A stretch of DNA of 44,845 nt, taken from Neisseria iguanae. GTDB lineage: Bacteria > Pseudomonadota > Gammaproteobacteria > Burkholderiales > Neisseriaceae. Below, one piece after another: positions 25,268-34,295 of the stretch; the stretch's first letter is position 1, and every line of letters starts with the position of its first letter. A program made the translations under genes and the position numbers. Location: NCBI RefSeq assembly GCF_003013245.1, contig NZ_PXYY01000011.1, forward strand, positions 1 through 44,845, in the 5' to 3' direction. The notes beneath the pieces are model-generated. The model had not been told where the DNA came from. It searched no databases and worked only from the letters and a program-made list of their open reading frames with translations.

Positions 25268-25361
25268 ATTCCCGCGCAGGCGGGAATCCGGAACGTTGGT
25301 TTTCAGTAATTTTTTACAAGTTCCCGTCCCGACGGAACCGGATTCCCGCCTGTGCGGGAAT
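25268..25361. repeat. dRS3 pair flanking a short spacer (NIME-like)
   Basis: ATTCCCGCGCAGGCGGGAAT (25268-25287) and ATTCCCGCCTGTGCGGGAAT (25342-25361) both fit the neisserial dRS3 form ATTCCC-N8-GGGAAT. Their outer flanks are inverted (CCGTC before the first, GACGG after the second). The 54 bases between them would be the RS part of a neisserial intergenic mosaic element. Such elements are best known from meningococci. Confidence 0.85.
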
Positions 25362-25512
25362 GACGGCATTTGGAGATTTCTGTGCCCGTTATTTAGTAAA
25401 ACAGCTATAGAGGGGAAATTCACTGAATTAAAGACGAAAACCTGATGCCCCCGGGCTTGGGAAGAGGGGGTAAGATTATATTTGTCAGAAGATATTTTAG
25501 TAGCCGGGAGTA

Positions 25513-25553
25513 GGATTTGGGATGAAAAATCATCCCAAATGTCCAATAGGCCG
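25513..25553 (-). repeat. Hairpin repeat of the GGCCTATTGGACATTTGGGAT family
   Basis: ATTTGGGATGA (25515-25525), loop AAAA, TCATCCCAAAT (25530-25540) form a perfect 11-bp stem. On the minus strand it is preceded by CGGCCTATTGGACATTTGG, matching the edges of the repeats at 44252 and 12341. It lies 35 bases past the ccsA stop but has no T run, so it is better read as a repeat than as a terminator. Confidence 0.65.
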
Positions 25554-25587
25554 AAACTAACTTTCGGGAGGCTTTATTAAATATGGG

Positions 25588-26775
25588 TTATAACGAGCCG
25601 TAAGAGTGCAAACCGCTTAGGAACATGTTCACGCCGATGAAGGCAAAGGCGGTCACAAACAAACCGATAATCGCCCACCATGCCAACACGCGGCCGCGCC
25701 AACCGGCCACCAGCCGCAAATGCAGCCAAACCGCATAGTTCAACCACACGATAAACGCCCATGTTTCTTTCGGATCCCAGCTCCAATAGCGCCCCCACGC
25801 ATCGGCTGCCCATAATGCGCCGAGAATGGTGGCAATGGTGAAAAACAGGAAACCGACGGCAATCGCTTTATACATCACTTCTTCGATGACTTGCGAAGCC
25901 GGCAGCCATGATTGGTTGCCCTTTTCTTCGTTTCGCAAGGACCAGAACTCCGCCACACCCAACATCGCGGCGATACAGAATGCACCGTAGCCGATGAAGT
26001 TAGCCGGCACGTGGATCTTCATCCACCAAGACTGCAAAGCCGGAATCAGCGGCTGAATGGCATGTGCGTCACGCGAAATACTGTACCACAACACAAAACA
26101 CACCACCACCGCCATAAAGGCATAAACGAAACTGCCCAGCTTCTGTACGGCGAAACGGCCTTCGTAATAGAGATACATCAGCGCGGTAATCACCAAAAAC
26201 AAAATAAACACTTCGTAAAGGTTAGATACCGGAATGTGCCCCGCATCAGGGCGTAGCAGATAGCTTTCGTGCCATCGTACCAACAAACCGGTGAAACCGG
26301 CAACGGCGGAAATCCAGCCGAATACGGTTCCCATCCCAAGTAAAGTATTGGTTTCCTGATGTTGGCGGTTGGCAATCACTGCGCCGGCCATGTAGGCAAA
26401 CAGCGTAAAAAACACAAACGCACATTGCCACATAATCGCCGATTGGCTGCTCAAGAAATATTTCAGCAAAAAACCGTCCGAATGCCTGATGTCGCCTGCG
26501 TAAAGATTCACCGCGCCATAAGCCAATATCAGACACAGCACGATATACCAGCGCATCGGTTTGAAAAACCAGCCCAAGAAAACAGCAATGCCCCCGCACA
26601 CCCACAAAATCACCATCTCATAAATATCCATATGATGGCCGACGTGGGCTTGTGCAAAGTAAGCAATGGCGGCAATGACTAAAGCAAAGCCCCAATCCAA
26701 GGCATTCAGGCTGCGCATGAATGATTTATGTGTTAACAGTTCGTGTTCCGGCACGGCTTTATTTTGAATGGTCAT
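25588..26775 (-). CDS. ccsA: Cytochrome c biogenesis protein CcsA (ResC), system II
   Basis: A 395-residue inner-membrane protein, one half of the system II (Ccs) haem delivery and attachment complex. Many hydrophobic spans are visible. The haem-binding WWD motif WGRYWSWDPKETWAFIVW lies at about 326-345, and conserved His residues lie in flanking loops (VRWHESYLLRPDAGHIPVSN; HVPANFIGYGAF). The C-terminal tail keeps FIGVNMFLSGLHSYG. It overlaps resB by 17 bases (26759-26775), so translation is probably coupled. It acts on c-type cytochromes such as the cytochrome c4 encoded just upstream. Naming is confusing in this family; some databases call this protein CcsB. Confidence 0.95.
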   Translation of the reverse strand: MTIQNKAVPEHELLTHKSFMRSLNALDWGFALVIAAIAYFAQAHVGHHMDIYEMVILWVCGGIAVFLGWFFKPMRWYIVLCLILAYGAVNLYAGDIRHSDGFLLKYFLSSQSAIMWQCAFVFFTLFAYMAGAVIANRQHQETNTLLGMGTVFGWISAVAGFTGLLVRWHESYLLRPDAGHIPVSNLYEVFILFLVITALMYLYYEGRFAVQKLGSFVYAFMAVVVCFVLWYSISRDAHAIQPLIPALQSWWMKIHVPANFIGYGAFCIAAMLGVAEFWSLRNEEKGNQSWLPASQVIEEVMYKAIAVGFLFFTIATILGALWAADAWGRYWSWDPKETWAFIVWLNYAVWLHLRLVAGWRGRVLAWWAIIGLFVTAFAFIGVNMFLSGLHSYGSL

Positions 26776-28786
26776 GGTTTAAATCCTTCGCCAGCTGTTG
26801 CAAACGCTGGGTGTGTTGCGGAAATTCTTTTTGTAAATCGCGCTCGTTGCGGCTAGATGACATGGCAAAACGGACGCGGCCGTCTGAAAACAGCAGCCAT
26901 GCGCGTTTTTCACGAATATAAAACATAAAAATCGTGCCCAACACCAACAAAACCGAGCCTAGATACACCAATGAAGCACCTGGTGAACGCGTCATCTGCA
27001 AGCCCGATGAACGCACTTCGGTGTAACCTTCCAATTGCAGCAGCATTGGTGCCGGATATTCGGTCAGGCCGGTGTAGGCATCCATGCTGTGCAACACAAA
27101 GCGGTTGCGCGCTTCATCTTGCGGCCAATCGGGTAAATTGTATTTTTTCAAGGTTTCATCTACCGCAGCATTCATCACGCCGAAAAGCATTTGGTAGAAA
27201 TAGCCCTGCATTTTTTCCTGCTGCTCTTTCGGAATATTTTGGGTCACAAACTGATCCAAAGCCAAATAGCCGCCTTGTGCAAAAATGCCCAAAGTGTTGC
27301 TTGCCGCCTGCTTAAACTGCGCACTGATTTCAGACGGCGCGCCGAGTGTTGCCTGCTGCACTGCTTTATTGCGTGCCGCTTCGTCTTTCAGTAATTCGCG
27401 CAAGGCCATAAAGGTATCCGCTTTGCCGCTTTTATCCATCGGAATACACAGCCAGCGGTATTGTTGCACCAAGCCTGAACGCGTTCCGGTGATGAAGAAA
27501 TAGTCCTCTTCCTGCTTAATCGGCAGCATGTAGTTTTTGTATTCTACGGCCTGGCCGGCGCTGTCTCGCAAGCGGTAAATAATCGATGGGCCAATGTTGG
27601 TGAATTTTTTGTTTTCCTGAGAAACAGCGCGAACATCGTTAATCATGCCCTGCATTCCGGCATCGGCTTTTTCAGACGGCTTGCTTATATCTACGACATT
27701 TATTGTCGTAAGCTGATCAAATTCCAAGCGGTATGAAGTATCTCCAATATTAAACGGAAAATCACGCATCGAAGTAGCTTTCAGCTCAATAGATTGACGG
27801 CTCGGGTTACTCAAATTCCATACTTTAAATTTCAAATCCGAGCCGCCATCGGCAAAGCTCGCTTGGTAAATAGTGATGCCGTGCATGGTCAGCGGATGGT
27901 TCACGCGGATGGTTTGTTCAACTTTTTCACCTGTAGTTTTGTCAGTTACTTCCAAATCGCTGGCAAAATCTTTCGGCATCCCGGTATCGTAAAAATTGAT
28001 ATGGAATTTTTTCAACTTCACTTCAAACGGCAAATCCTGCACCAACATGCCGTTGTCGGCATTGACAAACACCACGTCGGCACTTTGCCCTTCGTTGATG
28101 TTGACGTTGCCGCGGAAAGATAGATTAGCTGTACTCAGCACGCTTTCTGGTTTGAAGTCTTTAGCATACACCGCATTGTTGTCCGGTACGATACGGCCGG
28201 CCAGCATACCGACTTTCAGTAAAAGATTACTGTCAATCAAGCCGCCGACACAAATCACAATCAGGGCAGCGTGTGCAAAAATATAACCCCATTTGTTCAT
28301 TGCGCCTTTTTTGGCCGCCACCAAAACCGAACCGTCATCACGTTGCACAGTTTTAGCTGAAAAGCCTTGTACTTCCAAATAGCGCTGAGCCACTTCTGGC
28401 GAAATGCCCTGCTCCAGTTCGGTCGAATGGCGCATGGCGGCCAGCGATTTTTCTTTGGTATTTTCGCGGAAGGATTGGATCTCGCGCAAAAACGGCGGTA
28501 CATTGCGAATCAAACACAAGCTGGTCGAAATCACCAAAAACAACATAATGATGACGAACCAAACCGAAGCATACACATCATACAAGCCTAGAAAACCGAA
28601 AATCTGCGCCCAAAACGGACCAAATTTGACGACATAGTTCACTTGTGGCTGGTTTTGCTGCAAGACCGTACCGATAATCGAAGCCACACCCAACAGGCTG
28701 AGCAAAGCAACGGCAAAGCGCATAGAGCTTAAAAAAGCAAACCATGGCCGACGGATAAACGGAACGGTTTTTTGAGTAGTACTCAT
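26759..28786 (-). CDS. resB: Cytochrome c biogenesis protein ResB (Ccs1/CcsB), system II
   Basis: A 675-residue ResB-family membrane protein that partners CcsA to deliver reduced haem to apocytochromes. The N-terminus has the family start RRPWFAFLSSMRFAVALLSL, then LGVASIIGTVLQQNQPQVNY and a second span around YASVWFVIIMLFLVISTSLC. A third span is near 168-188 (YIFAHAALIVICVGGLID). A long periplasmic domain follows (residues about 190-610), then a last span LVYLGSVLLVLGTIFMFYIR and a cytosolic tail. It is the first gene of the resB-ccsA operon. Three DUS cores lie within it (near 26877, 27331 and 27669). Confidence 0.95.
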   Translation of the reverse strand: MSTTQKTVPFIRRPWFAFLSSMRFAVALLSLLGVASIIGTVLQQNQPQVNYVVKFGPFWAQIFGFLGLYDVYASVWFVIIMLFLVISTSLCLIRNVPPFLREIQSFRENTKEKSLAAMRHSTELEQGISPEVAQRYLEVQGFSAKTVQRDDGSVLVAAKKGAMNKWGYIFAHAALIVICVGGLIDSNLLLKVGMLAGRIVPDNNAVYAKDFKPESVLSTANLSFRGNVNINEGQSADVVFVNADNGMLVQDLPFEVKLKKFHINFYDTGMPKDFASDLEVTDKTTGEKVEQTIRVNHPLTMHGITIYQASFADGGSDLKFKVWNLSNPSRQSIELKATSMRDFPFNIGDTSYRLEFDQLTTINVVDISKPSEKADAGMQGMINDVRAVSQENKKFTNIGPSIIYRLRDSAGQAVEYKNYMLPIKQEEDYFFITGTRSGLVQQYRWLCIPMDKSGKADTFMALRELLKDEAARNKAVQQATLGAPSEISAQFKQAASNTLGIFAQGGYLALDQFVTQNIPKEQQEKMQGYFYQMLFGVMNAAVDETLKKYNLPDWPQDEARNRFVLHSMDAYTGLTEYPAPMLLQLEGYTEVRSSGLQMTRSPGASLVYLGSVLLVLGTIFMFYIREKRAWLLFSDGRVRFAMSSSRNERDLQKEFPQHTQRLQQLAKDLNHDHSK

Positions 28787-29059
28787 AAAATGTAGACTCT
28801 ATACAACAACTTTAAAAATAAATACAATATAAATCACCTAACTCAATTAATCAGAAAATATTGATAATTATTTTAAATGTAAAAAATTTAACATTGTTTC
28901 CACTTTTTGTTTTTTGCTCAAAGAGCCATTTACAGTTTTGGAAATACCCCAAAATCCTAAAACAACCGTTTCAGCAGCAAACAAAAGCTGTTCTTCATAA
29001 AAATATAAACAACTCAATTTTTCCAACATTAATTAAATGATTTGTTACCGTATGCACTT
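28787..29059 (-). promoter_or_regulatory. AT-rich region upstream of resB
   Basis: This AT-rich stretch lies between the cytochrome c4 terminator and resB. It should hold the resB-ccsA promoter, but no single -35/-10 pair stands out among many AT-rich hexamers. No gene or repeat was seen. Confidence 0.35.
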
Positions 29060-29095
29060 AAGGCCGTCTGAAATCAAATCTTTTCAGACGGCCTT
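29060..29095. terminator. Inverted DUS terminator of the cytochrome c4 gene
   Basis: AAGGCCGTCTGAAA (29060-29073) and TTTCAGACGGCCTT (29082-29095) form a perfect 14-bp stem with two complete AG-type DUS. It lies 27 bases past the cytochrome stop. Confidence 0.9.
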
Positions 29096-29121
29096 GTTAT
29101 GCAATCACGCAATCGTGCAAC

Positions 29122-29745
29122 TTAATACAGACCTTGAATGAAGTTGGCAACTGCTTCCAATTCTTCAGCCGACATACGTTTGGCAATATCCTGCATCATG
29201 GCACTTTCTCGCTGACCGGATTGGTAAGCCTGCATTTGTGCCACGATGTAGGCTTTGTGCTGGCCGCCGATGCGCGGATACGCAATAATATCGGCGCCGC
29301 CGCCCGGCATACCGGCACCACTAGGGCCGTGACATGACATACAAGCCGGTACTTTTTTATCCGCTAAACCGCCACGGAAAATTTTCGCACCCAATTCCGC
29401 ATTTTCTTTCGGATTGGTTTCACCCGGTTTAGCTTGTTGTTTGGCATAGAATGCAGACACGTCGCGGATGTCTTGCTCAGATAAACCTGCCACCATAGGC
29501 TTCATCGCCACAGCCGAACCATGGGTACGCTTACCTTCTTTGATGTCCATCGTTTGTTGGAAAATATAAGCTTCGTGTTGGGCGGATACTTTCGGATACA
29601 TGGAAATACCGCTGTTACCGTCGGCAGCGTGACATGCAGCACAAACGTTGGTTGCAATTTCTTTGCCTTTTGCCACATCGGCTTTTGGTGCGGCAGTCAC
29701 CGCACCTGCCGCCAAGGCTAAAGCCAATAAAGTGAATCGTTTCAT
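29122..29745 (-). CDS. cycA: Dihaem cytochrome c4
   Basis: A 207-residue periplasmic cytochrome with two fused class I domains. A signal peptide covers about 1-19. Haem sites are C35-A-A-C-H39 and C135-M-S-C-H139, with likely Met axial ligands in AMKPMVAGL and SAMMQDIAKRM. Both domains share the c4 pattern YPKVSAQHEAYIFQQ / YPRIGGQHKAYIVAQ, showing internal duplication. In Neisseria, cytochrome c4 carries electrons from the bc1 complex to the cbb3 oxidase. It needs the CcsA-ResB system encoded just downstream on the same strand, although a terminator separates them. The order ccs genes, c4, engB, ponA, pilM is conserved in Neisseria. Confidence 0.94.
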   Translation of the reverse strand: MKRFTLLALALAAGAVTAAPKADVAKGKEIATNVCAACHAADGNSGISMYPKVSAQHEAYIFQQTMDIKEGKRTHGSAVAMKPMVAGLSEQDIRDVSAFYAKQQAKPGETNPKENAELGAKIFRGGLADKKVPACMSCHGPSGAGMPGGGADIIAYPRIGGQHKAYIVAQMQAYQSGQRESAMMQDIAKRMSAEELEAVANFIQGLY

Positions 29746-29884
29746 GGAGTGCTCCTGATTACAGCATTGCGTAGCGAGACAATGCCTTTTTTATACTCAT
29801 AATACCGGATATATTTTTACCAAATTAAAACTAATGATTCTATAAACATGGTATTCTATACTAACTTTACATTAAATTACCACT

Positions 29885-30583
29885 ATGAACCTCTTTCAAA
29901 ACGCAAAATTCTTCACTACCGTTAATCATTTGAAAGACTTACCCGACACACCTGCCGAAATCGCCTTTGTCGGACGCAGTAATGCAGGCAAATCAAGTGC
30001 TATTAACACGCTCACTAATCACGTGCGCTTGGCTTATGTTTCCAAAACCCCGGGCCGCACCCAGCACATCAACTTCTTTGAGCTGGCCAACGGTAATTTT
30101 ATGGCGGACTTACCCGGCTACGGCTATGCACAAGTACCTGAAGCCATTCGTATACACTGGGTCAAACTCTTGGGCAACTACTTACAGACACGCCCCCAGT
30201 TAATCGGTTTGGTGCTGATTATGGATGCACGCCATCCTTTAAAAGCTTTAGATATTCAGATGTTGGACTTTTTCCATACTACCGGCCGGCCAGTGCATAT
30301 TCTGTTGTCAAAAGCCGACAAGCTTTCCAAAAACGACCAAATCAAAACACTGGGAGAAGTAAAAAAATCGCTCAAACCTTACATGGAACGCCAGCGTATC
30401 AGCATTCAACTATTCTCCAGCCTGAAAAAGCAAGGCATTGAAGAAGTAAACAAGGTCATCGGCGAATGGTTTGAATGCCATTTGAAAGAACAAACAGCCA
30501 GCATGCGGCCAAACGGTCAAAATATTGTAACGGAGTATAGCCAATACAGTATTGATAAACCGCAAATCATCCGCAAATATTAA
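29885..30583 (+). CDS. engB: Ribosome biogenesis GTPase EngB (YsxC/YihA)
   Basis: A 232-residue cytoplasmic GTPase needed for late assembly of the large ribosomal subunit; related genes are also linked to cell division. G motifs are complete: G1 GRSNAGKSS at 30-38, switch region [13 protein letters not shown]3 DLPGYG at 75-80, G4 LSKADKL, and the C-terminal [12 protein letters not shown] near G5. Length is slightly longer than the usual 200 or so because of a C-terminal tail ([20 protein letters not shown]). It is divergent from cytochrome c4 and convergent with ponA, sharing a terminator with the latter. Confidence 0.96.
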   Translation: MNLFQNAKFFTTVNHLKDLPDTPAEIAFVGRSNAGKSSAINTLTNHVRLAYVSKTPGRTQHINFFELANGNFMADLPGYGYAQVPEAIRIHWVKLLGNYLQTRPQLIGLVLIMDARHPLKALDIQMLDFFHTTGRPVHILLSKADKLSKNDQIKTLGEVKKSLKPYMERQRISIQLFSSLKKQGIEEVNKVIGEWFECHLKEQTASMRPNGQNIVTEYSQYSIDKPQIIRKY

Positions 30584-30586
30584 AAC

Positions 30587-30616
30587 AAGGCCGTCTGAAA
30601 CGTTTCAGACGGCCTT
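30587..30616. terminator. Perfect inverted DUS terminator between engB and ponA
   Basis: AAGGCCGTCTGAAAC (30587-30601) and GTTTCAGACGGCCTT (30602-30616) form an uninterrupted 30-base palindrome with no spacer. It serves the convergent engB and ponA genes. Confidence 0.92.
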
Positions 30617-30625
30617 TTGACATCA

Positions 30626-33037
30626 TCAGAACAATGAATCCAGTTGCTTGCTGCCACCGTTGTTATTACTGTTGATTGGCGGCAGCGGGGTTTCCAGCGG
30701 AGCCGAACGCGAAGCCTCATCGTTTTGTCGACGTGGCGCTACATCACGGTTGGCACCGGCCTCAGGACGGGTGCCGCGTGGTGCGGCATTACTGCGTGGC
30801 ACGCTGCCGCCGTTATCCAACGACAAATCCGTACTGGTCACCTGACGCTCTTTCATGTAGTACTCACCATCTTTAGTAACAGTACCTTCAGGCACTTTCA
30901 TGCCGACGACTTTCATGCCTTTGAGGGCAAAGCGCATATATTCCACCCATACTGGCACCGCAATCGTGCCGCCATAACCGGCTTTACCCATACTTTTCGG
31001 TTTATCAAAACCAATATACACCGCCGTTACCACGCTCGGATTAAAGCCGATGAACCATGCATCTTTGTTGTCGTTGGTGGTACCTGTTTTACCGGCAATA
31101 TCCGAACGTCCAAGCGCATTCGCACTCCGCGCCGTACCGGAACGAACCACATCCTGCATGATTTTATACATGATATAGGCATTGCGAGGATCAATCACCT
31201 GAGGTGCATTTTCCCCGGCCACCAAAGGCTGCATTTGCGCGCGCAAACGACCTTGGCCGTCGTAAATCTTATCAATCACATGCGCCGATACGCGATAACC
31301 GCCATTGGCAAATACGGTATAACCTTCCGCCATTCTCAACGGCGTGGTTTCACCCGTACCCAAAGCCATCGACAAAGTAGGCGGAATTTCGGACGGCCTA
31401 AAACCGAAGCGCTGAATATATTGTTGCGCATAATTTACACCAATGGACATTAAAATACGGATGGACACCATATTCTTAGAAGCGGTTAACGCTTGGCGCA
31501 ATGTGATGTAACCTGAGTAGCGGCCATCTGAATTTTTAGGTGTCCATACCGTACCGTTCGGGCCTTTACCCGGTAGCGAAATCGGCGCATCGTTAATTTG
31601 TGTCGAAGCAGTCATGCCTTTCGCCAGTGCGGCTGAATACACAAATGGCTTAAAGGTTGATCCCGGTTGGCGCATGGCTTGGGTCGCACGGTTAAACGTT
31701 TTACTGTGGTAATCATAACCACCGACCAAAGCGCGTACCGCACCGGTTTTGGCATCCAAAGATACCAGCGCACCTTGCAACAATGGCTCTTGAACCACAT
31801 GCCAGCTATCACCGCTGCCTTTGACACGGATAATCGAACCGCGGCGAATACGGTCATCACCCATTTTTTTGTTTCCTACCGCGCGTGCGGCAAAACCTAA
31901 TGCACCGCTGTTCAATGTTACTTTCCGGCCGCTAGGCAATTGAATCTGAATGCTTCTCTTGGCTGCTTCCAACACAACCGCCGGCACCATGCCGTCTACG
32001 GTATAAAGTGTAGAAAGGTATTGACTGACCGCATCTTCCACATCATCGACTTTCGATAAATCGATAAAACTTTCCGCACCGCGATAGCTGCTGCCGCGGT
32101 CAAAATTGCGCAAAGCCCGCCGCAGGGCGGCTGTTGCTGCTTTCTGATGATTTGTGCTAACAGTGGTGTAAACTTTGAAACCTTGAGTATAGGCCTCTTC
32201 GCCGTATTTTTCATAAAGCTCTTGGCGCACCATCTCGGCAACGTAAAGCGCACTTTGATCGATTTTCTGAACAAAGCGCTCATAATGCAGCTCTTCTTTC
32301 AATGCCTTATCTCGCTGTTGCATGGTAATCATGCCTTCTTCGAGCATATTGTTCAGAATATAAGCCTGACGGATTTTGGCACGCTCCGGATTCACAATCG
32401 GATTGTATGCAGAAGGCGCTTTAGGCAAACCGGCCAGCATGGCCGCTTCAGCCAAAGACAAATCTTTGACACTCTTATTGAAATAAATTTGCGCTGCCGA
32501 AGTAAAGCCATAAGCACGCTGACCCAAGTAAATTTGGTTAAAATACAATTCCAAAATCTGGTCTTTACTGAGTGACTGTTCGATTTTGTAGGCCAACAAT
32601 GCCTCATTGAATTTACGGGTGAACGTACGCTCGCTGCTCAAATAAAAATTTTTAGCAACCTGCTGAGTAATGGTACTCGCCCCCGACTGAACACCACCTG
32701 CCACCACGTTGCCAACAATGGCACGCGCCACACCGATGACATCCACACCCCAATGCTTATAAAAACGCTTATCTTCTGCCGCAACCACGGCATCTTTAAG
32801 CACTTTGGGGAAATCTTCAATTTTTGTAAACTCACGACGTTCTTCACCATACAAACCAATTACTCGACCGTCTGAAGAATATACGGTAAGCGGCATTTTC
32901 GGCTGATAGTGTTGTAAAGTATCCAGCGAAGGCAGCTTCGGATAAGTCACTAAAATTGCTATTGAAATCAATCCGATACCAAAAAGCACCAATCCAAGAA
33001 GCAACCCAATACAAGTTGTTATAATCTTTTTAATCAT
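30626..33037 (-). CDS. ponA: Penicillin-binding protein 1A
   Basis: An 803-residue bifunctional class A PBP that polymerises and crosslinks murein. One membrane span lies at about 6-31. The glycosyltransferase (GT51) domain has AAEDKRFYKHWGVD with catalytic Glu88, GASTITQQVAKNFYLSSE, RKFNEALLAYKIEQSL and ILELYFNQIYLGQ. The transpeptidase domain has STFK in MRQPGSTFKPFVYS, SKN in TASKNMVSI, and KTG in AGKTGTTNDNKDAWF. The C-terminus is a disordered Pro/Arg/Asn-rich tail ending QLDSLF, as in meningococcal PBP1A. I chose the ATG at 33037 (MIKK) over an upstream TTG, matching the family. The gene is divergent from pilM, an arrangement conserved in Neisseria. Confidence 0.97.
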   Translation of the reverse strand: MIKKIITTCIGLLLGLVLFGIGLISIAILVTYPKLPSLDTLQHYQPKMPLTVYSSDGRVIGLYGEERREFTKIEDFPKVLKDAVVAAEDKRFYKHWGVDVIGVARAIVGNVVAGGVQSGASTITQQVAKNFYLSSERTFTRKFNEALLAYKIEQSLSKDQILELYFNQIYLGQRAYGFTSAAQIYFNKSVKDLSLAEAAMLAGLPKAPSAYNPIVNPERAKIRQAYILNNMLEEGMITMQQRDKALKEELHYERFVQKIDQSALYVAEMVRQELYEKYGEEAYTQGFKVYTTVSTNHQKAATAALRRALRNFDRGSSYRGAESFIDLSKVDDVEDAVSQYLSTLYTVDGMVPAVVLEAAKRSIQIQLPSGRKVTLNSGALGFAARAVGNKKMGDDRIRRGSIIRVKGSGDSWHVVQEPLLQGALVSLDAKTGAVRALVGGYDYHSKTFNRATQAMRQPGSTFKPFVYSAALAKGMTASTQINDAPISLPGKGPNGTVWTPKNSDGRYSGYITLRQALTASKNMVSIRILMSIGVNYAQQYIQRFGFRPSEIPPTLSMALGTGETTPLRMAEGYTVFANGGYRVSAHVIDKIYDGQGRLRAQMQPLVAGENAPQVIDPRNAYIMYKIMQDVVRSGTARSANALGRSDIAGKTGTTNDNKDAWFIGFNPSVVTAVYIGFDKPKSMGKAGYGGTIAVPVWVEYMRFALKGMKVVGMKVPEGTVTKDGEYYMKERQVTSTDLSLDNGGSVPRSNAAPRGTRPEAGANRDVAPRRQNDEASRSAPLETPLPPINSNNNGGSKQLDSLF

Positions 33038-33187
33038 GACCAATTAATATTTTGCCATCAAAGGCATTAAATAAAGTAAAATAGCTAACGTTTTCTATAA
33101 AACACAGTTACCAGTGTGCAAAGAAAAGAATCCATCACGGATATCGAAACTGTTACTCACTTCGTAATGATACAGGGAAGTCATATT
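33038..33187. promoter_or_regulatory. Divergent ponA-pilM promoter region
   Basis: A 150-bp gap between divergent genes. A TATAAA-like box at about 33095 and AT-rich DNA around 33040-33075 are candidates. For pilM, AGGGAAG at about 33174-33180 is a good ribosome site 7 bases before the ATG at 33188. Confidence 0.45.
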
Positions 33188-34294
33188 ATGCGCTTATCAA
33201 AAAGCACTAAAAATACAACTATAAAAGCCAATAAAACAACAAGTGGGCTCAGCAATCGTGCCGCCATCGGCATCGACATCAGCCAACATGCCATTAAAAT
33301 GGTTCAGTTGTCAGGGCGTAGTTTAAACCAAATTCAGCTGGAAAAATACGTTATTACCAAACTGCCCAAGGATATTGTCAAAGGTAACAAAATTCAAGAC
33401 TACGACCAACTTGTTACTTATTTGCAACATACCTATACCCAATTGCGTACCTCCTGCAAAAATTTTGTTGCCGCCATTCCACAAAGCATAGCAACCGTAG
33501 AACAAGTTATCTACAATCCAAAGCACACAGATTTGGATTTAGAAGATTTTGTCGAATTCGAAGTGGCGCAAATCGGCCCTATTGAAGAGATGAACTACGA
33601 TTACCAGGTCACCGGTACTTCCGTTTCTCCTACCGGCCAACAAATGCTCATCGTTACCTCCAAAAAAGACGACGTAGAACCGTGCATTGAGATGTTTGAA
33701 AATGCCGGCATAGCTTTGTCTGTCATGGATTTAGATTTATTGGCCCAACGCAACGCCTATGCCTATTGGATTAATCACCACGCACCCGAATTGACCAATG
33801 AAAAAATTGCCGTATTCGGCATTTATGCCACGCAAATGTATGCCCTGATTATACAAAACGGTCAGATTCTCTATAAACAGGAAACACCGGTCAGCACAGA
33901 ACAATTAAACCAATTAATCCAACGCACTTATCAAGTAACCGAAGAAAAAGCGGCGCAAATGATGGTTGCGACGAACCAGCCGTCCGATTACCAAACCCAG
34001 ATCGCCGACCGGTTCAATGTGCAGGTAGCGCAAGAAGTCCAGCGTGTATTGCAGTTTTACTATACCACTCAAAATACGGAAACCTTCTCAAACGTCAAAC
34101 ACATCTTGCTAACAGGCGCACCTTCTCAACAAAACGGCTTGGCAGAAAGTATTTTCTCGCAAACCAACACGCCGACCCAATGCGTTCATCCGGTAATCTA
34201 CACCGAGAGAAGCAGCAAAGTAGATTTACCACAATTACAAATAGATGCGCCATCTTTAACTATGGCTTTCGGATTAGCTTTAAGGGGATTGTAA
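33188..34294 (+). CDS. pilM: Type IV pilus assembly protein PilM
   Basis: A 368-residue cytoplasmic actin-like protein (FtsA fold) that binds the N-terminus of PilN and couples the inner-membrane pilus complex to the assembly ATPases. Family motifs are AAIGIDISQHAIKMVQLSG near the start, FVAAIPQSIATVEQVIYNP, FEVAQIGPIEEMNYDYQVTG and HILLTGAPSQQNGLAESI. The ATP-binding core covers most of the length. I chose the start at 33188, which has a ribosome site. A longer in-frame extension of 24 codons to the left lacks similarity. It is the first gene of pilMNOPQ; pilN begins one base after its stop. Confidence 0.96.
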   Translation: MRLSKSTKNTTIKANKTTSGLSNRAAIGIDISQHAIKMVQLSGRSLNQIQLEKYVITKLPKDIVKGNKIQDYDQLVTYLQHTYTQLRTSCKNFVAAIPQSIATVEQVIYNPKHTDLDLEDFVEFEVAQIGPIEEMNYDYQVTGTSVSPTGQQMLIVTSKKDDVEPCIEMFENAGIALSVMDLDLLAQRNAYAYWINHHAPELTNEKIAVFGIYATQMYALIIQNGQILYKQETPVSTEQLNQLIQRTYQVTEEKAAQMMVATNQPSDYQTQIADRFNVQVAQEVQRVLQFYYTTQNTETFSNVKHILLTGAPSQQNGLAESIFSQTNTPTQCVHPVIYTERSSKVDLPQLQIDAPSLTMAFGLALRGL

Positions 34295-34295
34295 T

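Larger units (their letters stand above)
24262..25587. other. Gene-poor, repeat-rich intergenic region
   Basis: No convincing intact gene is visible in 1.3 kb. On the minus strand, about 24600-24760, a broken frame reads NHCAALTVSPNGSTLFAGVP and NPEKETIML, which resembles a beta-propeller-type repeat, but stops follow at once. The rest holds a hairpin at 24834-24878, a repeat also found at 11732, an AT-type DUS at about 25242, a dRS3-like pair and the hairpin repeat just below ccsA, each listed separately. Confidence 0.5.

Noticed and set aside
25513..25553. The hairpin past ccsA as its terminator
   Set aside because: It has a perfect stem but no T run on the minus strand, and its flank matches a dispersed repeat; it is better listed as a repeat.
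30644..31453. A 269-codon plus-strand frame opposite ponA
   Set aside because: It is a long antisense shadow rich in His, Arg and Thr with no family features; ponA is certain.
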